A DNA stretch of 5,092 nucleotides from Chryseobacterium gleum (GTDB lineage Bacteria > Bacteroidota > Bacteroidia > Flavobacteriales_C > GCA-002722245): assembly GCA_945903925.1 (NCBI GenBank), contig CAMDPJ010000176.1, positions 1 through 5,092 of the forward strand. The letters run 5' to 3'. Below, in pieces: positions 1 to 4,819 of the stretch. Below the pieces are notes generated by a model. It was not told where the DNA came from. It did not search any database and saw nothing but the letters and a program-made list of their open reading frames with translations. Both the position numbers and the translations under genes were made by a program. The stretch's first letter is position 1, and the number at the start of each line of letters is the position of its first letter.

Positions 1-1
1 T

Positions 2-187
2 GCAGCAGGATTCACTGGTTTTTTTGGTTACTTAGGCGGAGCTGCCTTCGCCAATATTGGTTTTGGTTATGTAGTAGACAGATGGCAATGGGACGGAGGA
101 TTCATCGTTATCATTGCCGCTTGTATTATTGCCATATTAATTTCATTCATCACTTTCAGAGATGAAAAAAAACTAGCAAGGGCATGA
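2..187 (+). CDS. glpT: Glycerol-3-phosphate transporter (MFS, organophosphate:Pi antiporter family), C-terminal end only
   Basis: The reading frame is open from the window edge and ends in TGA at 185-187, giving the last 61 residues. It starts AAGFTGFFGYLGG, which closely matches, from memory, the AAGFTGLFGYLGG stretch of E. coli GlpT. A glycine-rich helix follows, then the VDRWQWDGGF loop and a final hydrophobic helix (about residues 33-52) before a short charged tail, RDEKKLARA. These are the last two membrane helices of an OPA-family MFS transporter. Such proteins sit in the inner membrane and exchange external glycerol-3-phosphate for internal phosphate. The stop overlaps the start of the next gene (ATGA, 184-187), so the two are almost certainly co-transcribed and translationally coupled. 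The neighbour makes glycerol-3-phosphate, which supports GlpT over UhpT or PgtP. The N-terminal part lies outside the window. Confidence 0.9.
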   Translation, partial: AAGFTGFFGYLGGAAFANIGFGYVVDRWQWDGGFIVIIAACIIAILISFITFRDEKKLARA

Positions 188-1278
188 AACAACTAACTCT
201 AATTGTAATTTTATTGTGGGGTTGTGCAAACAACAACTACAACGTACATCAACTTTCTACATCACAAGAAAAAATAGTTAAACAATTGCCTCAACATATT
301 GTAATCGGTCATCGCGGAACAACTTTTTTTGCACCCGAAGAAACGGAGGCTGCAATGGTTTGGGCAAGAAATGCTGGAGCTCATTATTTAGAATTTGATC
401 TTCAAAGAACAAAAGATTCATACTTGGTAGCTCTTCACGACGACAACTTACAGAGAACAAGCAATGTTGAAGAAGTCTTTCCTGCAAAAAAAAATCTTCC
501 GGTTTCGCAATTCACTTACGCCGAATTGTTGCAACTCAATTTTGGAAAATGGTTTAACGAACTTTATCCTGAACGAAAAAATGAAAATTATGAATGGCAA
601 GATATACTTACACTAGAAGACATTTTAAAAATAGCAGAAGGTAAATGTTTAGCAAGAGATTTAAGCAACAAAAAAATTGTGCACTTCAATAAAATTGGAA
701 GAATTGAAACGATATATAAAACTGATTCTAGCGATCAAAAACACCGTCCGGGCTTGTATATAGAAACCAAAAAACCAGAACTATTTCCAGGCATTGAAAA
801 AGATTTAAAAAATGAATTGACTCGATTAGGTTGGATTGGCAAACTAAAAACAATTGAAGTATTTGACGGTAAAATTCAAATCGCAAATGCTGCAAATAGA
901 ATAATACTTCAAACATTTTCTAAAAAAAGTCTTACTCTTTTGCATCGCGAATTTGGCGATCATATTCCCCTTTGTTTTTTGCTTTGGCAAGGAATTGAAT
1001 GCGATGATGATTTACCAAACGACCAAGCAGAGACTTTTTTAAAATGGGTAAATTTTGCCATCGATAATGGCGCAACAATTATCGGTCCTAGCATCGACGG
1101 CGAACCCAACAACTATCCAAATTTACTGACTACTGAAAATTTAAAAATTCTAGAAAAAAGCAAGTTGCACATTCATCCCTATTCTTTCGATACGCAAGAA
1201 CAGTTGAGCAAATACGGCAAGGATATTCAAGGAGTATTTAGCAATAAGGCCAACGAAGCACTCAGCTTTTGGAAATAA
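184..1278 (+). CDS. glpQ: Glycerophosphodiester phosphodiesterase, predicted lipoprotein (GlpQ type)
   Basis: This 364-residue protein should hydrolyse glycerophosphodiesters to glycerol-3-phosphate plus an alcohol in the cell envelope. A short signal peptide ends in a lipobox-like LLWGC with Cys14; Trp before the Gly is atypical. The GDPD TIM-barrel signature is complete: GHRG (42-45, catalytic His43), PEET (51-54, usually PENT), the metal ligands Glu70 and Asp72 in EFDLQRT, the second catalytic His85 in LHDDNLQRTS, and Glu194 in LYIETKKP. Late motifs LQTFS (242-246), GPSI (301-304), HPYSF (331-335) and GVFSNKANEAL (350-360) follow. Length and the long insert between His85 and Glu194 resemble periplasmic E. 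coli GlpQ (358 residues) more than short cytoplasmic UgpQ. The start is fixed by the ATGA overlap with glpT and by the signal peptide. The purine run AAGGG lies only one base upstream of the ATG, too close for normal Shine-Dalgarno use, so coupling to glpT translation is likely. Confidence 0.93.
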   Translation: MKQLTLIVILLWGCANNNYNVHQLSTSQEKIVKQLPQHIVIGHRGTTFFAPEETEAAMVWARNAGAHYLEFDLQRTKDSYLVALHDDNLQRTSNVEEVFPAKKNLPVSQFTYAELLQLNFGKWFNELYPERKNENYEWQDILTLEDILKIAEGKCLARDLSNKKIVHFNKIGRIETIYKTDSSDQKHRPGLYIETKKPELFPGIEKDLKNELTRLGWIGKLKTIEVFDGKIQIANAANRIILQTFSKKSLTLLHREFGDHIPLCFLLWQGIECDDDLPNDQAETFLKWVNFAIDNGATIIGPSIDGEPNNYPNLLTTENLKILEKSKLHIHPYSFDTQEQLSKYGKDIQGVFSNKANEALSFWK

Positions 1279-1294
1279 AATACCGTATTTTATT
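1274..1294. repeat. Perfect 9-bp inverted repeat across the glpQ stop codon
   Basis: AATAAAATA (1274-1282) and TATTTTATT (1286-1294) are exact reverse complements around a CCG loop, and the left arm contains the glpQ TAA stop. The stem is A/T only, so it would be weak as RNA. It could be a poor transcription terminator for glpT-glpQ or a chance product of AT-rich sequence. The stronger hairpins of the repeat element starting at 1306 are better candidates for ending the transcript. Confidence 0.3.
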
Positions 1295-1305
1295 GTTGGT
1301 TTACC

Positions 1306-1499
1306 CTGTAATTTTAGATTTGCGAAGCTAATCTGAAATCTTCATTTATTCACATTTCTATTATTTGTTTCTGTGTTCATATAGGCTTCTCCGAACAGGC
1401 ATTTTCAATGCCGATGAATCCTACTTTTGATTAACGCAATTAAAAATCGCTGAGAGAGAAAACTTTCGAATTACGGTATCGCTAAATTTGAAAGTACGG
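1306..1499 (+). repeat. Structured interspersed repeat, copy 1 (complete, 194 bp)
   Basis: This complete copy fills most of the gap between the convergent glpQ and ATPase genes. It holds four hairpins in order. A: arms 1311-1320 and 1330-1339, 10 bp with one G-T pair. B: GGCATT (1398-1403) with AATGCC (1407-1412). C: arms 1436-1441 and 1445-1450, with one mismatch. D: ACTTTCGAATT (1462-1472) with AATTTGAAAGT (1485-1495), 11 bp with one G-T pair, then ACGG. The left and right ends are imperfect inverted repeats of each other. Compared with copy 4 it has about 50 extra bases, mainly between hairpins A and B. No target-site duplication is obvious. It encodes nothing, and could be a non-autonomous mobile element that also works as a bidirectional terminator. 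Confidence 0.8.
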
Positions 1500-1512
1500 T
1501 AATAGATAAAAA

Positions 1513-2670
1513 CTAAATTTTAGGCAAATATTTGCTAATAAAGGATTTGAAAGAAACAATCTTGAAGCCGTTTGCTGATTCAAAATCATCACCTTCTTGC
1601 CTGATTAAAAACCGTTGTTGTACATTCAATGTTTCACATGCCTCAAAATTTCCTCTTGAAGGTGTGATTTTATCTCCAAATTTTATTTCAGCAGCCGCAC
1701 AAGCTTTTCCCGATTTTACAAAAACCACATCCATCTCTGCACCATTATGACTGCGATAAAAATTCAATTCCACTCTTTCACTTTTTAGTTGCGATAAATG
1801 TTCTATCACAAATCCTTCCCATGAACTACCCAACACTGGATGAGATTTCAAGGCCAAAGTATTTTCAATATTTAAAAAATAATGCAAAATGCCACAGTCT
1901 TTTAAGTAAATTTTAGGAGCTTTCACCAAACGCTTCGAAATGTTAGCCGTATATGGCTGCAATCTTCTTACAAGTAATGCTTCTTCTAAAAAATCAATAT
2001 ATCTCTTCACCGTTTTTTGATCTATTTCTAAGCTTTTCGACAGTTGTTCATAGTTTAACGTTTGTCCGTGACAATGTGCTAGCATCGTCCACAGTCTTCG
2101 TATTAAAGAAGGAGATGCCGACAAACCCAAAAGCGGCAAATCCCTTTCAACATAATTTTTCACATAGTTATTCATCCATGCATAACTCGCTTTAGGATGC
2201 AGCAACGGATCGGGATATCCTCCATGAAGCCACAGTGCGTTGAGTTTTATTTTATGTTCTACTTCGGGAAACAAGATGCCCGATAATTCTAAATAAGCAA
2301 TGCGCCCCGCCAAGCTTTCCGACGCTTCTCTTATTAACTCTGGTGAAGCAGAACCCAATAAAATGAAACGAGCTGAAACCCTCTTCCTATCTATCAATGA
2401 TCGCAACAGAGGAAACAAATCTTTTTTCCTTTGAACCTCATCAATGATTACTGTTACATTTTCATACTCTCTTAAGAAAGTCTCGGCGTGTTCTAACTTT
2501 TGTATATCTTCATGCGATTCCAAATCTAAATACAAAAACTTCTTTCTTCCGCCTTGCATCAGCTGCTTAGCAAAGGTAGTTTTACCAATTTGTCTTGGTC
2601 CCAATATGCCTAAACACGGAAAATGAGCAAGCAATTCCTCTGCGTTTTTTCTTTGAAATCTATCAACCAT
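1513..2670 (-). CDS. AAA ATPase, AAA_14/DUF4143 family, with PD-(D/E)XK-like C-terminal domain
   Basis: The 385-residue protein has the standard layout of this family. The P-loop GPRQIGKT lies at 24-31, and Walker B is VTVIIDE with Asp77 and Glu78. LLGSAS (104-109) is a sensor-like strand, and LAGR places an arginine-finger candidate at Arg123. GGYPDP (150-155) and the YVERDLPLLG segment are family hallmarks. A winged helix follows at about 205-250 (LNYEQLSKSLEIDQKTVKRY), then the DUF4143 part with GSSWEGFVIEHL (281-292). Near the C-terminus, EMDVVF (Asp314) and AEIKF (Glu328, Lys330) match a PD-(D/E)XK nuclease-like core. All key residues are present and length is normal. The cellular role of these ATPases is not established; they are abundant in Bacteroidetes and archaea and often look horizontally acquired. 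It stands alone on this strand between two repeat copies, with no partner gene in the window. The start is supported by the typical N-terminus (M-x-x-R-F ... GILGPRQ) and the promoter just upstream. Confidence 0.93.
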   Translation of the reverse strand: MVDRFQRKNAEELLAHFPCLGILGPRQIGKTTFAKQLMQGGRKKFLYLDLESHEDIQKLEHAETFLREYENVTVIIDEVQRKKDLFPLLRSLIDRKRVSARFILLGSASPELIREASESLAGRIAYLELSGILFPEVEHKIKLNALWLHGGYPDPLLHPKASYAWMNNYVKNYVERDLPLLGLSASPSLIRRLWTMLAHCHGQTLNYEQLSKSLEIDQKTVKRYIDFLEEALLVRRLQPYTANISKRLVKAPKIYLKDCGILHYFLNIENTLALKSHPVLGSSWEGFVIEHLSQLKSERVELNFYRSHNGAEMDVVFVKSGKACAAAEIKFGDKITPSRGNFEACETLNVQQRFLIRQEGDDFESANGFKIVSFKSFISKYLPKI

Positions 2671-2675
2671 AAATA

Positions 2676-2683
2676 CAAATATA
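2676..2683 (-). promoter_or_regulatory. Bacteroidetes-type -7 element (TAnnTTTG) for the ATPase gene
   Basis: On the minus strand the bases read TATATTTG, an exact match to the Bacteroidetes sigma-ABfr -7 consensus. They end five bases before the ATPase ATG (2670-2668). I see no convincing TTG -33 element at the usual 19-21 bp distance. If the site is used, transcription would start at or within a few bases of the ATG, giving a leaderless or near-leaderless message. In AT-rich DNA an exact match can occur by chance. Confidence 0.5.
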
Positions 2684-2788
2684 ATATTTTAATCATGATT
2701 TTACGTATTTTAATTCCGTTTTTTCATGTTTATTTTTATTAAAAAACAACAACACAATGATTACAATTCGTCAATAAGAAAATTAATT

Positions 2789-2847
2789 CGATTGCAAATC
2801 GCTAAAATGAAGATTTCAAATTACGCAAGCTAAATTTGAAAGTACGG
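2789..2847 (+). repeat. Structured interspersed repeat, copy 2 (right end only)
   Basis: This copy keeps hairpins C and D of the family. C: CGATT (2789-2793) pairs with AATCG (2797-2801) around GCA. D: TTTCAAATT (2814-2822) pairs with AATTTGAAA (2833-2841), with a shorter loop (10 nt instead of 12) and a mismatch at the stem base. It ends in AGTACGG like the other copies. Hairpins A and B are missing. Read on the minus strand it supplies the last codons and the TAG stop of the small ORF at 2830-2997, so it probably inserted into, or recombined with, a longer gene. Confidence 0.75.
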
Positions 2848-2997
2848 GAGAAGACCAAAAAATAAGAAATATGTTTTTAAATACCGTCCGTCCCCAATAT
2901 CTAAAGCGTCGCCATTTTCATTGTAAATATCGCATCGTGTCTCACAAGAACAAAATATTAATGAGCTAAAAACACCGATAAAAAGTAATTGTTTCAT
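2830..2997 (-). CDS. Short lipoprotein-like ORF, probably a truncated remnant (55 aa)
   Basis: ATG at 2997-2995 opens 55 codons, MKQLLFIGVFSSLIFCSC followed by ETRCDIYNENGDALDIGDGR and ending PYFQI with TAG at 2832-2830. Lys2, a hydrophobic stretch (4-15) and Cys18 in FCSC make a plausible lipoprotein signal of the Bacteroidetes kind. The mature part is only about 37 residues and is unlike any family I recognise. The last five codons and the stop lie in repeat copy 2, so the original gene was probably longer and was cut by the repeat. Its start is 28 bases downstream of the ilvC relic on the same strand. It could be an expressed small lipoprotein, but a gene fragment with an intact start is more likely. 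Confidence 0.4.
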   Translation of the reverse strand: MKQLLFIGVFSSLIFCSCETRCDIYNENGDALDIGDGRYLKTYFLFFGLLPYFQI

Positions 2998-3025
2998 ATG
3001 ACAAATATTAGAAAAAAAATATAAT

Positions 3026-3068
3026 CATAGCACCTCTTTAAGTTTTACCGATTTTATCCACTGAATGA
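3026..3068 (-). pseudogene. ilvC: Relic of ilvC (ketol-acid reductoisomerase), 14 codons with an in-frame stop
   Basis: Aligned by eye without gaps, 3026-3068 matches the intact ilvC at 4880-4922 at 37 of 43 bases, including 14 identical bases at 3042-3055 and 13 at 3026-3038. Read on the minus strand in the ilvC frame it gives HSVDKIGKT, stop, RGAM, against HPIEKIGKTLRGAM in the intact gene, so a TAA replaces the Leu codon. Just upstream on the minus strand, CTCGTGT resembles ilvC TTCGTGT and would fit an 18-base deletion, but that part is too short to be certain. Homology fades downstream into the leader of the small ORF. It is a non-functional fragment of a former second ilvC copy. Confidence 0.65.
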
Positions 3069-3075
3069 GAACACG

Positions 3076-3123
3076 AGTTTTTGGCTAAATGTGGTATAAA
3101 AAGTATGGATTTAGCCAAAAACT
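3076..3123. repeat. Perfect 15-bp inverted repeat with 18-nt loop
   Basis: AGTTTTTGGCTAAAT (3076-3090) and ATTTAGCCAAAAACT (3109-3123) are exact reverse complements. The loop is 18 nt (3091-3108). ACAC (3071-3074) and GTGT (3128-3131) could add a few outer pairs across a small internal loop. Neither strand has a T-run right after the stem, so it does not look like a standard intrinsic terminator, and its sequence is unrelated to the four-copy repeat. It may be the remains of a mobile-element end pair, a tiny palindromic element, or a protein-binding site. Confidence 0.7.
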
Positions 3124-3163
3124 AAGAGTGTACTTTTATCAAATTGTTTCTATAAAGGCACTC

Positions 3164-3225
3164 GCGAGAAAATCGCTAAGAGAGAAAACTTTCAAATTAC
3201 GCTAGCGTTAAATTTGAAAGTACGG
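3164..3225 (+). repeat. Structured interspersed repeat, copy 3 (right end only)
   Basis: This copy has the clearest hairpin D: ACTTTCAAATT (3188-3198) and AATTTGAAAGT (3211-3221) pair perfectly over 11 bp. The 12-nt loop begins with the palindrome ACGCTAGCGT. Hairpin C is reduced to GCGA (3164-3167) with TCGC (3173-3176). The linker AGAGAGAAAACTTTC is shared with copy 1. Upstream, TTGTTTCT then ATAAAGGC (about 3143-3159) weakly echoes the interior of copy 1, so the degraded element may start earlier. It lies about 70 bp before the secreted-protein gene. Confidence 0.78.
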
Positions 3226-3296
3226 GTTCACCTGTATCACCAATAAAAAACAATTAGTTGCAATCATAATTCTAATTATATAAATTCAAATTCGAA

Positions 3297-4493
3297 ATGT
3301 TAAAATCAAAATGTATGAGAATAAAATTAAAGACTCTTTTTGTACTATCAATCCTTAGTTGTGGCTTATTTGCGCAAGCTCCAATAGTTTACATCAATTT
3401 CGTTTCGCACAATGAACCTAATGACGATCTCAATACTTTCGTGAATTTCAATAGCACTAAACTAAAAGTATTACAATTGGCCGATATCATGAATATGAAA
3501 GGTGCTGCTTGGAATCTTCAAACCTGTGATGAATTCGCGAAAGGAGCTCTAGATATTCAAGGTGCTACTTCAAATATATTTAGAGATTTAGCTACGTCTC
3601 CCTACGATGATAATATTGAAATTGATCCACGAAATAAAATGTCGGTATACACTAATATTGCCGATTTGTACCACGTTTTAGATTCTTTAGGCGCAAATCC
3701 AACAACGACTTTGGGCGGTTTCTTATATTCGCCAAGTCCCGATTGGTTTAAATATCAGAAGCCAGTAAATTCCGTTTCTTTTCCAGGCGTTTCATGGAAT
3801 TGCAATCTTATGTGGGGAGCAGGCTCACCAGGTCACTCAAACGATTACAACGACTATGGGATTTGGAAACCCGATTCCGTTACCGCTTCAACTTTTATTA
3901 CTCACAACGACGGGCGCAATATCTGGTATGTTGGTAACGGATGTCAACCTATTTACGCTTTAGATTCAACAGAAAACATTGCCGATATACTGACTCCATT
4001 AAAAGCGTTTATCGACAGTTTGCAAACATCAAAGTTACCGCAGGAAAAATTTTATTGTTATAGCATTACGATCAATCAAAGTCATTTCGGGCCAACACTT
4101 TTTTCTAAAGTATCGACTATTTGTGATACCATTAATGCTTGGGGAAGTGATAAGATTCAGTGGGCTACGTTAACTGATAAACTGAATATTTTTGAGAATT
4201 GGCAATCTAATCCGTCTCAATACAGTCAATGGAAATGCGGGGAAATGTCAACGGGATTGATTGAGAAAAAAAATATTGATTTTTCAATTTTCCCAAATCC
4301 GTCACAAGGAATAATTGAATTAAATACCAATGATAATCAAGAACACAATATCATCATTTACTCGGCTTTAGGAAAGGAAATAATGACTACTATTTTTATT
4401 AATAATGAGGTGATTGATCTTTCTGAAGCGCCAAGTGGTATCTATATCGGAACCTTAGATAACGAGAAAACATTTAAGATTGTGAAGCAATAG
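3297..4493 (+). CDS. Secreted protein with T9SS type A sorting domain; core possibly polysaccharide-deacetylase-like
   Basis: The 398-residue product starts with a Sec signal peptide (hydrophobic about 12-25, likely cut after LFA at 26, leaving QAPIVYINF). Met7 (ATG at 3315) gives the more usual MRIKLKTLFVL start and may be the true one. It ends in a type IX secretion sorting domain (about 327-398): IFPNPSQG (331-338), then IIIYSALGKEIM, then IDLSEAPSGIYIGTL and a basic tail, FKIVKQ. So it should cross the outer membrane by T9SS and be released or surface-anchored. The core (about 28-310) I do not recognise firmly. A first strand ending in SHNEPNDD (His38, Asp43, Asp44), later His180 and His263, and a late KIQWATLTDKLNIFENW segment would suit a NodB-like deacetylase/glycoside hydrolase barrel. 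That is inference from layout only; the canonical TFDDG motif is absent. The gene appears monocistronic, between repeat copies 3 and 4. Confidence 0.88.
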   Translation: MLKSKCMRIKLKTLFVLSILSCGLFAQAPIVYINFVSHNEPNDDLNTFVNFNSTKLKVLQLADIMNMKGAAWNLQTCDEFAKGALDIQGATSNIFRDLATSPYDDNIEIDPRNKMSVYTNIADLYHVLDSLGANPTTTLGGFLYSPSPDWFKYQKPVNSVSFPGVSWNCNLMWGAGSPGHSNDYNDYGIWKPDSVTASTFITHNDGRNIWYVGNGCQPIYALDSTENIADILTPLKAFIDSLQTSKLPQEKFYCYSITINQSHFGPTLFSKVSTICDTINAWGSDKIQWATLTDKLNIFENWQSNPSQYSQWKCGEMSTGLIEKKNIDFSIFPNPSQGIIELNTNDNQEHNIIIYSALGKEIMTTIFINNEVIDLSEAPSGIYIGTLDNEKTFKIVKQ

Positions 4494-4505
4494 GATATTA
4501 CTCAA

Positions 4506-4532
4506 TTCGCTATTCATTTGCGAAGGATTTTT
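4506..4532 (+). terminator. Possible weak terminator of the secreted-protein gene
   Basis: TTCGC (4506-4510) pairs with GCGAA (4520-4524) around a 9-nt loop, and GGATTTTT follows. It lies 13 bases past the TAG stop. Five base pairs is a short stem and the T-run is offset by three bases, so this is only a candidate. Hairpins A to D of repeat copy 4 just downstream could do the same job. Confidence 0.25.
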
Positions 4533-4562
4533 CTTGATAGTATCATGTGATGGATAGCTCAT

Positions 4563-4707
4563 CTGTAATTTCAGATTTTGCGCAGCTAATCTGAAATCTT
4601 TATTGCAGGTATTTTCAAAGCCGATGAATAGTAGCTTTATTAAAGCGATTGAAAATCGCTGCGAAATAAACTTTCAAATTACGCTATCGCTAAATTTGAA
4701 AGTACGG
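4563..4707 (+). repeat. Structured interspersed repeat, copy 4 (complete, 145 bp)
   Basis: This is the best-preserved complete copy, between the convergent secreted-protein gene and ilvC. Hairpin A: ATTTCAGATT (4568-4577) with AATCTGAAAT (4588-4597), perfect. B: 4608-4622, degenerate here. C: AGCGATT (4644-4650) with AATCGCT (4654-4660) around GAA, perfect. D: ACTTTCAAATT (4670-4680) with AATTTGAAAGT (4693-4703), perfect 11 bp. The outer 20 bases at each end (4563-4582 and 4688-4707) are inverted repeats with 16 of 20 matches. ATTTTCAA (4611-4618) is exactly complementary to TTGAAAAT (4649-4656), so the whole element could also fold as one long imperfect hairpin. No protein is encoded. Confidence 0.82.
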
Positions 4708-4766
4708 GGTTCCAACTCCGTCAAAATAACAAAAAATGACAAATGAAGAAATATTATTGTAGTAGC

Positions 4767-4795
4767 AAAAAAGGCTGCTCAATTAAGAACAGCCT
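4767..4795 (-). terminator. Rho-independent terminator of ilvC
   Basis: On the minus strand AGGCTGTTC pairs with GAGCAGCCT (9 bp, one G-U pair) around the 6-nt loop TTAATT, followed at once by a run of six T. It lies 24 bases past the ilvC stop and has the textbook form. On the plus strand the stem is followed only by CTCTCTTTTA, so it would end plus-strand transcripts less well. Confidence 0.85.
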
Positions 4796-4819
4796 CTCTT
4801 TTATTTATTCTCAGAAATA

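Larger units (their letters stand above)
2671..3296. other. Gene-poor patchwork between the divergent ATPase and secreted-protein genes (626 bp)
   Basis: No full-length gene lies here. From left to right it holds the ATPase promoter, a perfect 10-bp palindrome AATCATGATT (2691-2700), repeat copy 2, a 55-codon lipoprotein-like ORF on the minus strand, an ilvC relic, a 15-bp inverted repeat with an 18-nt loop, repeat copy 3, and an AT-rich leader before the gene at 3297. In that leader, TTG (3258-3260) and TATAAATT (3278-3285) loosely resemble a -33/-7 pair, but the match and spacing are poor. The mix of truncated pieces suggests repeated insertion and deletion at this spot. Confidence 0.75.

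Noticed and set aside
278..487. Minus-strand ORF inside glpQ, together with similar ORFs at 728-916 (minus) and at 1532-1750, 1953-2195 and 2444-2626 (plus)
   Set aside because: All lie opposite well-supported genes, have no recognisable domain or signal peptide and are cysteine/aromatic-rich in the way antisense translations are.
2691..2700. 10-bp palindrome AATCATGATT upstream of the ATPase as an operator
   Set aside because: It is short and A/T-rich, with only one copy and no adjacent regulator gene; chance is a sufficient explanation.
2900..2911. TAAAGCGTCG shared between the small ORF and ilvC (about 4928-4937) as a further relic
   Set aside because: Ten bases without flanking similarity is not enough; both simply encode Asp-Ala-Leu.
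3266..3279. Inverted repeat ATAATT/AATTAT upstream of the secreted-protein gene
   Set aside because: Six A/T-only pairs with a 2-nt loop cannot form a stable hairpin and are expected by chance in such AT-rich sequence.
1306..4707. Integron-like cassette array, with the repeats as attC sites between single genes
   Set aside because: Single genes between same-orientation hairpin repeats look cassette-like, but there is no RYYYAAC/GTTRRRY core pair, gene orientation alternates, one cassette would end in the ilvC biosynthesis gene, and no integrase is visible.
1306..4707. CRISPR array
   Set aside because: The repeat copies are hundreds of bases to over 1 kb apart, differ in length and are separated by genes; there is no regular repeat-spacer pattern.
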